DNA of 64,000 nucleotides from Lophius americanus (GCA_037951165.1 JBBDHG010000024.1:5547001-5611000); one strand, 5' to 3'. Counted from the first letter of the stretch, positions 40,401 to 60,244 are shown. Numbers and translations are program-made. Notes: a model not told the origin generated them from the sequence alone.

Positions 40401-42232
40401 TAATTTAAGTTATCTGACATTCTAAATTGTGCAAACTGTAGAGAGGACATGAACAACAAACATAGCAGTTCATTGCAGGTGAGACGATTATGCTGTGCTA
40501 GCACCACCCTCCGGTGACAGAGAGTACTGCAATGTATCAATAATAACTACGAGTTACGTAGATGACACAACATTGTTAATACATTTAAAACCAGCATTAC
40601 ATAAAAATGTGATATTTCATTGAAAAAGTCTGTTTATTCCAATGAAAAAGTTATGAATCTTTTGTTTTTTGTTACAACAGTGTAGAACCTGTCACTTGTC
40701 CTGTTGACAGATATAACCTTGTCTTATCCATTAGTGCACTCTAGTGTTCGAAAGAAGGCATGTGCAAAAAGTGTTAACTCAAGTCTACCCGATTTTGCTT
40801 GACCTTCTGCGTGGACAGAATGAAACGTAATGACTCGTGGAAAAAACGTTCAACTACATAATATAGTAAGAATAAGAAGATTTTGGGTTATCATATTAAT
40901 GACCTCCACCATGAAGGATTTATTTCTACTCATGTCTGTATTTGCTGGTTTGTTTGTTTGTAAGCAGGACTATACAAAAACCAAAGGAGGTATTACTACA
41001 AAATATTTTAAACTTTTGTGGAAGCAGGGGTTCTGGGCCAGGAAGGAATGCACAGCTGGATATAAGGCTGTACCCATCTACTGTAACATTTCATTTTGAC
41101 AGAGGGCATTTTTCATCGTTTTCCATTATTAGAGAAAAACACTGACACACTTTTCACATGTTTTGTTGAGGTGTGGAGGAAGGCCAAGGCGAGCGCCAGA
41201 TAGGATCTGCCATCTTTTTTTTTTATAAAACTAAAGAAGTTCTTAACAAATTCTCAGATTAAATTTAAGCTACCAAACTGATTTTTATGAAACCACATGG
41301 AGGATGGGGTATCGACCACGCTAAATATGCAGACATACACTGATCAACGTCTGACCCCTCAGAGGGGCTATAATGGCACAAACTGCTGAGAAAGCTGATG
41401 CGTTTTTCTTACAGAGAGTTATCAAAACACACTTTCATCACAGAACTGTTGTTACACCAAAAAATAGAGTTGTCCAATATGAGTCAGAGGGTTAATGTAA
41501 TGGCTGCATAGTGAACGCTGGATTATTTGGCCTTCGTATGAACTTTAATGAGAACCATTGTTTGACCTTCAGCACATTATGGTCAGCTCTGTAAATTATT
41601 ATGGGCTACCTACTGGCAGAGGAAAGTATCCAGAAGTGTTTGCCTTTGCTTCCACATGGTAAAACTCCAAAACACTGGCGCATAACACCAGAAGTGGTCC
41701 AGCAGCAACTGCAGAGCAACAAACACAGATATTTAGTCCAGGAATAGTTAAACCTGTTAGATTCAAACAGCCTTGATCTTCTTTTACTGGGAAGAACCAT
41801 TTTTTCTTTGTTGGCTGCAAGACAACAATTTACACCCTGACAGTCGATGTGAAGAAGGTTTGTCTCTACTGTTTGTTATTTAGGGAACAACGACTATTTG
41901 CTGTAGTCCTGTAACAATTTAAATTTTTAATGATCCATGATCTGCAAATTGAACTATTTATTTGAACTATGATTTCTTCATATACTTGAAAATGCCAATA
42001 AACATTTAAAAAAATTTTTTTTAAATAAAAAAATGTAAATAAATAAGAATAATTTAAAAAAGTACATTAAAAACAGAAAAGGGGGAATGGAAAAAAAATG
42101 TCATTGAGAATATCATAAGTTAAATAAAAGCAGGAAACTGCAGACTAATCAGTGTATTCCTGATCCATCCTAGTTGTATCCAAGGGCATTCCCAGGATAA
42201 ATATCTGTGTAATCATGCAAATGAGTTCTAAT
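31441..42232. other. Intergenic DNA, no gene seen
   Basis: About 10.8 kb without any exon, RNA gene or clear transposon that I can support. Simple-sequence features are small: poly-C at 31,853-31,863, poly-A runs near 37,494 and 38,275, poly-G near 36,585 and a GA-rich tract at 37,584-37,640. The segments 34,480-34,710 and 36,930-37,150 are free of repeats, of even composition and rich in short AT-core motifs. They are candidates for conserved regulatory DNA, which only alignment can show. Confidence 0.5.
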
Positions 42233-42281
42233 GATAATAATAATAATAATAACAATAATAATAATAATAATAATAATAAAG
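42230..42281. repeat. (AAT)n microsatellite
   Basis: About 50 bases of ATA/AAT triplets with a single C interruption. Confidence 0.93.
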
Positions 42282-42394
42282 GATTTTTTATTTAAAAAGT
42301 ATTTTCATAAATACTCAAAGCTAATTTGCAGATGCAAGTAAAATAACATGTTAAACATATTTCTCCTGATAAAAAGTTTTTATTTCAACATACC

Positions 42395-42565
42395 GTACAT
42401 CAATCAGCCATATCATTATAACCACTGACAGTGGCGTTAATGGATCATCCCTGATCACCAGTTGGTCGGATATATCATGCAGAAAAATTTATTTTTCTTT
42501 TCTTGAAGTTGATGTGCTGGAAGCAGGATAAACATGCAAATGTAATGTCCTGAACAATGACGTTT
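42395..42565 (+). mobile_element. Tc1-like transposon fragment (family B), left terminal part
   Basis: The motif CATCAATCAGCCATATCATTATAACCACTGACAG-like at 42,399-42,432 corresponds to the terminal inverted repeat and subterminal block of the family found at 19.1-19.55 kb. The region about 42,502-42,535 (TTGAAGTTGATGTGCTGG, AAGCAGGATAAACATGCAAATG) corresponds to the leader and start of its transposase. The transposase itself is absent beyond the first codons. Confidence 0.7.
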
Positions 42566-42579
42566 AATTATGGTTCTCA

Positions 42580-42880
42580 AAACCTAACCCTTTAATGTCC
42601 CTACGAAGTAGAAAAAAATAAATAGTTTGCATATTTTATTACTTTGGGGAAGTCATTACTTTAATATCTTTGATGGTCAAAATTAACAATTTTATGCTGA
42701 ATCCTTGATGCCCCCTTTGACCCATGGTGTCCCCTAGGGCTCCATTATTGGGCCTTTACTCATTGGGTGTACATGCTGTCACCGGGTCATTGGGTCATAT
42801 TATACAGGTTCAGTCAACTGGAACACAATTTCCAATATGAAATAGTGACTCATCATGTGCTCAACCAAATTTAACATTAA
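42580..42880 (+). repeat. Unidentified dispersed repeat, copy 2
   Basis: Second member of the pair at 29,655-30,110, shorter in the middle. It begins only about 15 bases after the Tc1-like fragment at 42,395-42,565, so the two may have become neighbours by insertion. Confidence 0.7.
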
Positions 42881-43767
42881 ACAGCTTAAATGTAAATATA
42901 TGTATGTAGAGTTATGTTATATTTGTTAACTTTTTGCCTGGAAAAGTTAACTCTCTAGAGCGATATTTAGCTTTGATAAGCCAGACTTGAGGCCCAGCTA
43001 ATGTTTGCTGATGTTCCTTGTCTCTAGGGTAATATTTGTAATTGAGAGTGCTTAGCCTTAATCATCTGTAATGTCAGCTCGTTGCTTCTTTATTAACTTT
43101 TATATTTCATAAGCTCAGCCCCAAATAGATCTACCATTACCTGATGGTAGTGGTCGGTAGAGTCATATTCTTAATACCTTGGTGAATATTAGTTGTCTGT
43201 AGGTTAACGTTGATATTTGATAATACTTAGTACTGACACAACACAAAACACTGATAAAAAGTTCAGGCGTGAAAATTCATATAACTTGCGTCCGTCGCAT
43301 CTACGGAACCAATTTGAATCTACTCGCAACTTTGGATTGACTTTCATGACTTAATATTAAAAACCAGCATATAGTATGGCTATAAAAGCTAACTCTCAGG
43401 AATTCACATTCTTCTGTACATTACAAATTCTTACTTTAGAATAAAATATACCAAACAATTCTTGACGATGAGTTCTGCTGCCACAGAACCAAAAAGCTCT
43501 GGAAAGTGAGTCACATCTTTTAATGCCATGTCTCTATTTCAATGGAGAGAAAGCCGAAAGAGAGAGAATCCATAGTATCCATATTGACAATGAGAATTTA
43601 TGTCAGTATGAAATAAAAACCCAATTTTGCCCATCCATAGTTATTAATCCAAACGACTTCAACCACAAATATAATAAGACTGAAAGTGTTCGGTTTTAAA
43701 AAACAAACAACAAAAACACACAAAAAAAAACTGATGCAGTACACAATCTGTACATGTTGCTCCTTTC
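42881..43767. other. Intergenic DNA, nothing recognised
   Basis: AT-rich sequence lying beyond the proposed polyadenylation site of rhobtb2. No exon or repeat recognised. Confidence 0.45.
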
Positions 43768-43789
43768 TTTATTTAGTAAATATTTTATT
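43768..43789 (-). terminator. Candidate polyadenylation signals for rhobtb2
   Basis: On the minus strand two AATAAA hexamers lie 16 bases apart (43,789-43,784 and 43,773-43,768). They sit at the left end of a 3.3 kb stretch that is free of recognisable transposons and follows the rhobtb2 stop codon. A nearer AATAAA exists at 45,708-45,703 and could end a shorter transcript. Choice between them is inference. Confidence 0.4.
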
Positions 43790-46700
43790 TACACATGTGC
43801 AAGAATACATGCTACAGAATTGAAGATTTAGAGCTCCCAAACAATAGAAACAGTTCTTGAGAACAAAATAACCCGATGACAAGGAAAAGTCATCTAGGCT
43901 TTAAACACTGAGAAAAAACTTTTTTCTATTCATTTACATTTTCTTTTGTATTGAATTTTTTTAACCATATCTGAACAAGGCCTCTTAAACTATGTAGTAG
44001 TGATTGTGCAGCATTTATTTTATATATTCCTGGTGCTGCTAAAGCTACCTTTGGTTTGTGCTTCTCTGCAGCGGTGATATTAGCACCCAAAAACATGGAC
44101 ACATAACATATTTGTAATTTATGATCTAATCTTTTTCTCTCCATTACCTGATGTTGCCTTTATATACGGATGTTCCTACACCGTCTTATGCAATTTGAGT
44201 AAAACCTGGAGCTACAAAGCAGTGCAAGTTTGTAGTTTCAAAGTCAGAGATGTCAGTATGCACAGTAAAAAAAAAAGTTTATCTAAGTTTATCTATGCAA
44301 TAGCTTTGTATCAACTGTTATACCAAGTCATCACACTATTACTATTTACATGTTTGAGTTACAACTCCCGATGGCTGCATGTCTGAGCGTTTTTTTATTT
44401 AACCATAAAGACTCTTAAACTCTTCAGCATAAAGCAACTACTAAACAATGAAATACATTTGAAATCCCTGCATTCATTTCATGGGTAATGTCACAAACGG
44501 ATGGTTTGACGTTATGTTAGTCTAGTGTGGCCTCAATAGTCTTTAAATATTTAAAAGTTTACATAAATCCCACACAAAATTCCAGCTAAAGCACAAATAT
44601 CAAACTCCCCAAATCACACATCGATTGCTTTACATTCAAATGATGGATATGTACATTTATAAATACACAGAGAACCTAAAGAGCACCATGGTAACCAAAC
44701 ATATAGCAAGCAAACTAGTCACCACGGTAACGCTACATCACTTCCGATACCATACAATAGACTGTACATTAAGGCATGAGGTGTGGTTGACCATCAGCAA
44801 AATATTCATTGACAAATGAAATGCACTGAGGAATGAAATTAACATCTATGACATTTTTAAACTATAAGGCATATCACAAAGATATTGACCTACCTGCTGA
44901 CGATGAACTGTGTGTTGTTTTATCGTTTACTAGTCAGATGAATTATCAATTATAACATTCATATTAGGGTAAAAATGGCTCAAAAAGAGTACAACTCTTC
45001 TGCGAGTCCATCAGTCAAATGTCCGACCATAAGTAGGGAAAAAAATGACCTTAGTTTACTCGTCATATACAAAAAATATTGATTTTAAAGCTACTGCTTC
45101 ATCACCACCACTTCCACTTATCTATATCTTACACATTAAATGACAACAAATAAGCATGATCTATGTTGGTTTTATGTAGTGTACCAAGTTTACCTACCCA
45201 TTGTAACCTGTCTTTTGGCCTCTACGTATCTGTCTGGCTAAACCTGTAAGACAAAACCAGCCCTATACAAGATAAAAGCTAGCCTTTGGTTAAAATATTC
45301 TACAAAAGCAATGCTGAAATCAGAATGTACTAGTTTGAAAATGACGTTTTTTTTTTTTTTTATGAATCAGAGGACTTTATATGGACCATGTGTCCACTTT
45401 ACTTTGCACTATAATCCTGTGTTACTATAAGACAACTTGTCCTTTGAACTACCAGTAATTTGCTCTTATACTCAAGTTTATAACAGATGTCACTGGAGGT
45501 CAGCACAAGAATGCTCACTCATCATTTTAAACAATGCTTCTTTGTAGCCGCACAGAAAATAAATGCAAGTCAAGTCTATATTCAGTATATGTATTACTCA
45601 GTAATACTTCACGATTCTGCATACTACCTGCATATATTAGGATATATGAGTTACTGCATATATTAGGTAACTGCACATTGAAGTGATGCAAGTAACCCGC
45701 AGTTTATTTGATATTGTGTACAATTTACAATTCTAACCACCTTCACTGAGCGCAAAGCTTACACGTTTATCCTACAATCAAGTACAACAGCATATGACAA
45801 TCTTACGTATGATGTAACACATATCATGTGAGGTGTGCAAAAAAACACAAATTAAATCAAAACATCATATCTTGTCATCATATCCTCTCCAACTCCTTTA
45901 GTGACAGCTCGTTTTTACTTCATACTGTCTTTAGTGCCATTTGCATGGACGCTGCTACGGGAGGTTCTTGCATGAGTCTCTTACAATAAGAGTTCAGAGG
46001 GTCCTCAAGATGTGTAGATGTGTAAAGATGACAGACGTGCTGAAGCCTCCTGCCAATAAAAGTCTGACGCCGCATCCTCTAAACACTAAAGGCCAAATCA
46101 GCAGAAGTAGTAGATGCATCAGACGGACGGTACTGTCTCAGAGGGCTGGTCGTGTCCAGTACATGTGGTCAATTTAGCTCAGGAAATGCTGCCATTGGTT
46201 GGCAGATGAGCTGTGTGTAGCTTTCCAGGATGGTCATGTTAAAGCTGATGATGTTATTTAATTTAAAGCTAAGGAAAACATGTCGTCAAGCTAAGCATAT
46301 AGTGAATAATATCAATTTGTTTTTGCTGGCATTTGACAGAAAGCAGAGATATTTTCCTTGATATGGGATCTCCTGTGTCTCAGATCGCTGTATGCATTCA
46401 TGAAAACTAAAGCCCTTTTGTGACAAGAGCCCGCAAATCACAATACTAAATGCTGAGCGTGCCACATCGCTCAGAAATATGTTGAACAAAAACAAGCAGG
46501 ACCGGAGCCACCCGGTGTTTTCACATATGCATTCACGACCACAGTGACCATGGTTAGAGTGAATGTCTTCTGTAACTGATTCCTGGCAGGCGATGTCATT
46601 GCATCCTTTAAATGAGTTAATACCGTACACAGAGTTTGGTAGATTGTACAAACACTTAAAGGCAAAGTGTCCTATCTCTGAGGCTGAGTTCTGGGTTGAA

Positions 46701-47125
46701 TTGCTGGTTGTTGCAGCTGATAAGCAGCACTTGGTTATAATTTCAGGTTAAGGGAGGGTTGTTATGATCATAATGTGGAATATTCTGTGCCAGCAGAGTC
46801 CTATTTTAAAAACGCAAAACTTAGGGACTGGAACATATAAGAAGACTTATGAGTAAGTTACACTGTACCATTTTTCAGTGAAGATCATGTCACTGAGGGT
46901 TGTGTTTCATGTACACGAAGCAAAAGATTTCATGATCAAAACTCATTACGTTAGTTGCCAGATTAAGCTGATCTTGAAAATCTGGAGGGGCGCTGTCCGA
47001 CTGCGGAGACAGAAGAACTTACATGCCTGAAAATTGGGGGCAAGCCAGCAGTACTCATCTCTGTCTATTTTTTAAAAACCTCCAATCTTTTTTCTCTTCA
47101 GAGCAAAGCTGGCCCTACCGCTCCG
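43790..47125 (-). other. rhobtb2: Probable rhobtb2 3' untranslated region
   Basis: This is the stretch downstream of the rhobtb2 stop codon. No transposon or unrelated exon is recognised, in contrast to the repeat-rich introns. It contains several minus-strand TGTA-type elements; one reads TGTACATA near 44,656-44,649, which matches the Pumilio-binding consensus TGTANATA. The true length is unknown, since a site at 45.7 kb would make it about half as long. Confidence 0.4.
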
Positions 47126-54681
<7,556 letters not shown>

Positions 54682-54703
54682 TTCAGAATTTGTCAAGTGC
54701 GAC
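54682..54703 (-). promoter_or_regulatory. rhobtb2: Proposed rhobtb2 5' leader joined to the coding exon
   Basis: An acceptor-like CTTCGGCAG ends at 54,704, preceded by a pyrimidine-rich stretch. The 22 bases between it and the start codon would be leader. If the acceptor is not used, the frame stays open upstream as far as ATG at 54,783-54,781. That would add 34 residues beginning MDMHIRPGRQ. I prefer the shorter protein because MDYERP is where family similarity begins. Confidence 0.5.
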
Positions 54704-55755
54704 CTGCCGAAGTATAAAGACGCACAGGAAGCTGCATCAGCGCTTTGCCTAAACTGCCGTCCTGGCCTTATATGCATATCCATGTAGCTACTCCATTTCT
54801 GCACTGCCTGTTATGCATGCAGAGCTATCAATGGACGGTCTCGTGACTTCCCTCTGCCCATTCACAAGTTTCCTGTCCTTGCTGTAATACAGTAGAAAAA
54901 TTAAAGGGACAAGAAAAGAAAAAAGGGGCATTTTATTTTTCGTCCAGGTTTAATAACTAAAACTGTACCATGGGTTTCTAAAAGCTGAGAATCTTCATTA
55001 ATCTACTCTCCTCTATTACAACCCAAACAACCATTAAAGCTTATTTACAATCATTACAGGCTTTAATTATAGCAATTACAATATAGTCTTCTTAAACTAC
55101 ATCAAATTAAGAGAAAAGGCATATAGACAACTTCTTTGTTTTTAAAATGGTGGCTGATGAATTAGGTATTAGCCTGACTGGTTACCAAGGGAACTGTAGC
55201 ATTTGTCTCTGAAGGCAACAGCTTATATCAGGCAATATGCATCTCTTACACATCTCTTGCCCAAGAAATACATTCAAATGCCAACAAATATGTATATATT
55301 ATCTCCGGTCAGTATGCTCAAACAGAAGACCTCATTTTCCCCTTATTACTCCCCCATTTAAAAAGATGCTGCACTTTGACCAATAGAGGCACTCATATTT
55401 AGACTCTAGGATAGAGCTAACTCCTCCTGAATGAAGTCAGATACTGCCAGAACTCCAAATATCTGCTGTAAGGAAATTCCATACATAACCTCAGAGCAGC
55501 ACTCTCTCAGTCATCCACAGTACAACCACATTTAGGACGAGGATACTGTAATACAGTCAGGAAGCAGTGTGATATTTTGTTATCACTAGGGATTAGCATC
55601 AGAGGTTACTGAGGATTCTGTTACTGACAGCTACTTGCTGTCATTCATAAAATCACTGACTGCTCAATCTGCATCCCTGTGGGCTCTCCTGCATCAGACA
55701 TGCCTCCGAAAAACAAGCCTGACCTCAGAGGAGGCCTGACAAAACAGAGACTCAC

Positions 55756-55784
55756 CTCGTGAATAAGCTCCTTCATGTACGAAT
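55756..55784 (-). other. rhobtb2: Proposed 29-base leader exon of rhobtb2
   Basis: On the minus strand TTATTCCTGCAG precedes, and GTGAGTC follows, a 29-base segment; both are good splice signals. It contains ATG at 55,776 followed by six sense codons (MKELIHE). Joined to 54,703 the frame continues VALDKF and stops at TGA (54,685-54,683), one base before the rhobtb2 start. It therefore makes a 13-codon upstream frame rather than an N-terminal extension. No transcript evidence is available here. Confidence 0.45.
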
Positions 55785-55969
55785 CTGCAGGAATAAGGAC
55801 TAGTTTTATTAACATGTTTAACATACAGCAGATCCAGAGCATTTCAGCAGAGAATCAGCTCGTCGCCTCATCCACAACAAAGAAGCATCCTACCAAAAGC
55901 CTCTGCTGCATTACGCCTTATGTAACCACGCCACCGATCCTTGAGCTTGTTTACCCGACTCAATGCAAA

Positions 55970-56310
55970 AACAGCGGCCAGGAAATAAAAGCTCCTCGCA
56001 TCCCCCGGAGGAAATATGCGTCTTACCGCAACATGAGGAAGTGCTGCGTGGGGTTGGGCGAGGAACGCGACGCGAAGCAGCGCTCCGTCGGATGCGTCTG
56101 GCACCTGACGGCAGCTCGTGTGTAACTTCATCTTCGAGGAAAGGTGAACGACGTTCGGGAAATAAGACAGTTCAGGCGAGCTCCTTTAAATCGGTACGAT
56201 GGATCCGGTCTCGGTGCCAACAGACGGACGGTGATGTGAGGCGGTGGATGCGCTGCGGAGCCGCCGTCGTGAATCCTCCGCTTGCTGAGAGGCCGCCGGA
56301 GCTAATAATA
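55970..56310. promoter_or_regulatory. rhobtb2: CpG-rich promoter region of rhobtb2
   Basis: I count by hand about forty CpG dinucleotides in 340 bases, in a window that is otherwise AT-rich and CpG-poor. A strong minus-strand donor (TTGCG then GTAAGA, exon end 56,027) fits a first, non-coding rhobtb2 exon starting somewhere between 56,030 and 56,350. A TATA-like CTTATAAG lies on the minus strand at about 56,384-56,377. Whether it is used is unknown, as CpG-island promoters usually start at several points. Confidence 0.6.
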
Positions 56311-56389
56311 GACGAGCGCACCGACCCAAAAAAACAAAAACGCCAACCCTCATTCATTCCAAAAACACTGATCCACTTATAAGCAGGAT

Positions 56390-58100
56390 AGATCTCATTC
56401 CACGGCTTCCGTTAGGAACATATCCTCCGGCCCCCAGCCCAGCATGCTCTGTCTGGAGGGTTGTTCTGATGGTTTACGGGTGGATTAGATTCTCCACCGC
56501 CGGTCATGCATGGGATCATGTAAGTGGACAGCAAGAACATTTAGAGGGGCAGGTGCTCCAGGGTAGAAAGGAGCACACAGTGTGGACAGTAACCAATGTA
56601 CATATTCTTGCATGTGGGTTTAGCTAAAGAGGAGACTGAACATCAGATTAGTGCCCAAAGTGGAATTTGGTTATGGTGAATGTCCAGAACCATCTGAGGC
56701 AGAGACTCTGCCCCTCTCTCTCTCTTCTGCTTGGATGAACCTGGGGGGGAATTATCCAAATAAGCAGACTTTTAGACTTTAATTTGAACAAACCTGCATG
56801 TGAAGCTCTGCATCTCTCTTTGAGAAAATTAAAGATAACATGTTTTCGAAATTGTTTGAGAAAAACTATAATTCTAAAGCTTAATACAATTTTTACAGAC
56901 CTTATTGATATTGAAAACAGGTTGATCTTATAAAAAGTTTAAAAAAAGAAAGAAAAAAGAATTGTATAAACTTCTCATTGACACAAGGCATTTGAAATTA
57001 CCTCAACCTTTAACATCTACATTAGTAAAATGCATCCTAAGCATACGCATTAATGTGATATTAATGTAAAAAATTCAATATAATAGTACATTGTTTCTCA
57101 AATGGGGGTATGCGTGCTCCCGATGGTACCTATTTTGAGGTATTCTATTTAAAATGTTTTATCGTGCGACAAATATCAGTCATGCTCAATTCCTAAAACT
57201 ATTCATAATAAGTTCAATTGAAAATAAAAGCAATACAACCAACCAGGATCCTTTGGGTAACTCCAATTACCTAATGATGAGCATTCATGTTACTTTCCGT
57301 CTAAGTCCAGAGTCATGCCTCTAACTGCTGCACAGCAGGAACTAAGTGCCGCTGTCCTGGCTGACAAAAAGCTGGGATGCTGAAGGCTGAGCTTGAAAGT
57401 ATTTGGATGAATCTATGATTAGGACGGGCAATGCTTCAGTTTTGAAGAACAACATTAATGAGGACGCCTGCCTTTCTTAACACCCACAATCGGTGTCCTA
57501 GTTTTCTTTGGAAGCCTGACAAACATTGATGAGCAGATTATAGTGATATCAATGGACCGCAGAGGTCAGGAGGCAATACTCTGCGAATTTAAGTGCTAAT
57601 GATTAAATCAATAAATATCACAGGCCGTGAGGCCGGAACATCTGCTGGATGCTGCACTGGCTATCATTTGCAATTTTAAGCAGCAAATGTTGGCGGATTA
57701 AATTTCCTCGGTACTAATTGTAAAGGGAACAGTGAGCAGACAAGCATAGGTGTAGAGCCACTGGAGGAAAAGCATCCCCTCATCCTCTCCAAGGATCAGT
57801 TTATTTCTAGACTTATCCTCAGACATACCCATCAGCTATGAGTCACAGTGGTCACACACACTGTCTGCTCTGAGGAGGAAGTGTTGCATTACCAATGCCA
57901 ATGCAGTTGTGAGGAAAATACGATCTGATTGCAGTTGCAGACAGTGTAACAGAAGAGCTATGGAGCAAAGGATGGCTGATCTTCAAAAGGAGATTAATCA
58001 TTCCGGACCTACCTGCACCTGGAAATACTGAGGTGGACTATTTTGGGCCTGGGGAAATAAAACAAAAGCAAGAAGAAAGTCCAGCATGCAAATATTAGGG
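56390..58100. other. Intergenic DNA with a possible hAT-like end
   Basis: No exon supported. Around 57,092-57,125 the sequence TTTCTCAAATGGGGGTATGCGTGCTCCCGATGGTACC resembles the end of another hAT-like family (typically a CTCAAxxGGGGTACGxGTACCCC end). The rest is unremarkable. Confidence 0.45.
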
Positions 58101-58112
58101 ACCAACATTTAC

Positions 58113-58227
58113 CTGCTTGCCAAGTAGAGTAGTTCATTTTGAGGCGTGTAGGAGTAAAATAAATGTATGGGTTGTTGTGCGTATCAGGTTCAAAGAGCAC
58201 GTTGTCACTATATGTAGTAGAAACCAT
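58113..58227 (-). other. Candidate first coding exon of unknown gene
   Basis: ATG at 58,227 in a fair context (AAAGGATGG) opens 38 codons with protein-like composition, including DNVLFEPDTHNNPYIYFTP and MNYSTWQA. It ends at a donor-like CAG/GTAAATG. A possible next exon at 58,048-58,013 has good acceptor and donor signals but joins out of frame and meets a stop at once. I do not recognise the peptide. It could be an unannotated gene, an alternative upstream leader of rhobtb2, or chance. Confidence 0.25.
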
Positions 58228-58229
58228 CC

Positions 58230-59059
58230 TTTGTTAAGCCAGGTGTTCCACCCGGAAGGTGGATCGCTGTAGCAGCCAGGTGTGACAGAGATGTGGAGAA
58301 GTGTTAATGTGTTTGGGTTGTCAATGGAGACATGTATGTTTACTGTAAAGTAAAACGATAATTGTTATTTCAAGAGAGATAATGTATTTAAACATACACA
58401 AATACTGTATGTAGGTATTTATTATTTTCAAAATGTAAGGCAAAAAAGTATTAGTATAGAAAAATTATTTAAAAGTTAAAGAAACAAACAAACAAAAACT
58501 GTAATTAAAAAAATAATTAAGTAGCATTCAGGGGAATGACAAAGTGTTTCCAAACCTTTGGACATGTTTTGTAATATGTTTTTTCAATATTTTAAGTAAT
58601 AATAATAATAAGAATACATTTAATTTATAATGTAAGCCTACATAGCTGCAAAACAAAAATAATCTGTTTGCGTAACAAGCTGATTTTGAAATGTAAGGCG
58701 TCCAAAGGGAAGTAAAAAGTTTGTCAGAAAAATAAAAACTAATTTAAAGTACAGATACCCGAAAATTACACTCAAATAGAGAAAAAAAGAAGTATTTTCT
58801 TCTGTTCCACCTTAATTGCCTTTGACTCCATATTTAAGTCTGTCATGGTAATTTAGGGTGTAATTTATCACAATTATCACTTTATGATAATAAACATGTT
58901 TTCAGTACTAATACGAGGGTTTTGTAAATCTACAATCATTATGCAGATTACTGACCTGCACTCCATGTGCATCACATCACATTTATCACGTTGATACAGG
59001 CTGAATGGTACAATCATTTCACTGTAATGATTTTAATTTGCATAATCCTTCCAGTTTCC
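58230..59059. other. Intergenic DNA, nothing recognised
   Basis: Very AT-rich, with short (AAT)n at about 58,600. No exon or transposon recognised. Confidence 0.5.
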
Positions 59060-59225
59060 GTAACCGCCTATTCTGTGCAGTGTCATGGGGGGATAGGAGG
59101 GGTACAACCTGGACAAGTTGCCAGTTCATTACAGGATCGGCCAGTAAAGACAGTCTGCAGGAGCAAACCGGGGTACCGGGAGGGGTGACCCACGCAAACA
59201 AAACGAAAACATGCAAACTCAACTC
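59060..59225 (-). repeat. L2-like LINE/SINE 3' region fragment
   Basis: GGGGTACAACCTGGACAAGTTGCCAGTTCATTACAGGATCGGCC-like sequence, followed by an ACCGGGGTACCGGGAGGGGTGACCCACGCA block and AACATGCAAACTCAACTCAG. It corresponds to the subterminal part of a widespread teleost repeat (usual form: GGACAGGTCGCCAGTCCATCACAGGG then AACATGCAAACTCC). Strongly diverged. Confidence 0.6.
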
Positions 59226-59361
59226 AGTTTTCATCCCGTAACTTTCTTTCTGTGGGGTAATTGTGCTAAATTGTACTGCGATTTACAATATTAAATGTTT
59301 TTATACCATAATGCACGTATCAATCATATCCTAATATCCTATTATTCAAACATATATCAGC

Positions 59362-59425
59362 TGCAACTGAGCCAGAGACGGGATACCAGTTGATCACAGG
59401 GCCATATATATATATATATATATAT

Positions 59426-59464
<39 letters not shown>

Positions 59465-59680
59465 CTATATGTATATATACACATAGAAAGACAAAAGAAG
59501 CTCACACAACTTCACACCAACTGCATGTCCAGATTCACTGCAGTGAAGCCGGAGCCATCAAAGGGAACCCAAATAGTCCAAAAAACAAAATAACATATAA
59601 ACTCTACACAGATAGAACCTACGTCTAGACGAGAACTTACACCCTTCTAACTGTGATGGGACACTGGGCCGTCCTTAATA
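59362..59680 (-). repeat. Second L2-like fragment, split by (TA)n
   Basis: CAACTGAGCCAGAGACGGGATACCAGTTGATCACAGGGCC-like sequence, then a (TA)n run, then a region with AAGCCGGAGCC..GGGAACCCA and ATATAAACTCTACACAGA. It is the same repeat type as 59,060-59,225, with the microsatellite grown inside it. Confidence 0.5.
59405..59463. repeat. (TA)n microsatellite
   Basis: About 58 bases of TA with one TATG interruption. Confidence 0.92.
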
Positions 59681-60244
59681 AACCTATTTTTTTCAAATAT
59701 GTTTGATCTATTTGATTTGCTTATCTTACACTGTATGAAGAGTTTTCTTAGAAAAAGAGCCAAGATGATTGTTCATGCACTGCTGAGGATGATGATAATC
59801 GTCAAACATGCAGCAATGACTCAACAAAGAAATCACTGCCATGTTGTGTCAACTATAAACAAAAAGCTATATTCTACTAACAACTACTGACTGCTATGAA
59901 GTGAAACTGATTCACTCTTCACTTTAATGTTGAGCCAGTTTTCACTTCTGCAATGTTCGGTCTGATCCACCAGGTGAGGCTGACAGTCTAATTTTCCTTT
60001 ACACACTAACTCAGATACAAAGACAGTAGAAGATTTATCATGAAAAAAAAGAGTTGAAGTTACTAATATGATGACATGAATGTAGCAACTTTAATTGGAA
60101 GAGCGAAAAATAATATTTAAATGAAAGTGAACCATACATTAAACCGAGATATTGATGTGAACTAAGTGAATGTGAAGATAATCTTTGATAATGTTTGGTA
60201 AAAGAAGTTTTATATATACTTTTCACTGTCCTATAATTACACCC
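59681..60244. other. Intergenic DNA, nothing recognised
   Basis: No exon, RNA gene or repeat recognised. Confidence 0.5.

Noticed and set aside
55868..56131. 87-residue minus-strand frame in the CpG island as an N-terminal exon of RhoBTB2
   Set aside because: It crosses a strong donor at 56,027 and does not join in frame to MDYERP through the 29-base exon, so it is better explained as leader sequence.
58013..58227. Joining 58,227-58,113 to 58,048-58,013 as one spliced coding sequence
   Set aside because: The join reads GGC CCA AAA TAG and stops immediately; kept only as a finding.
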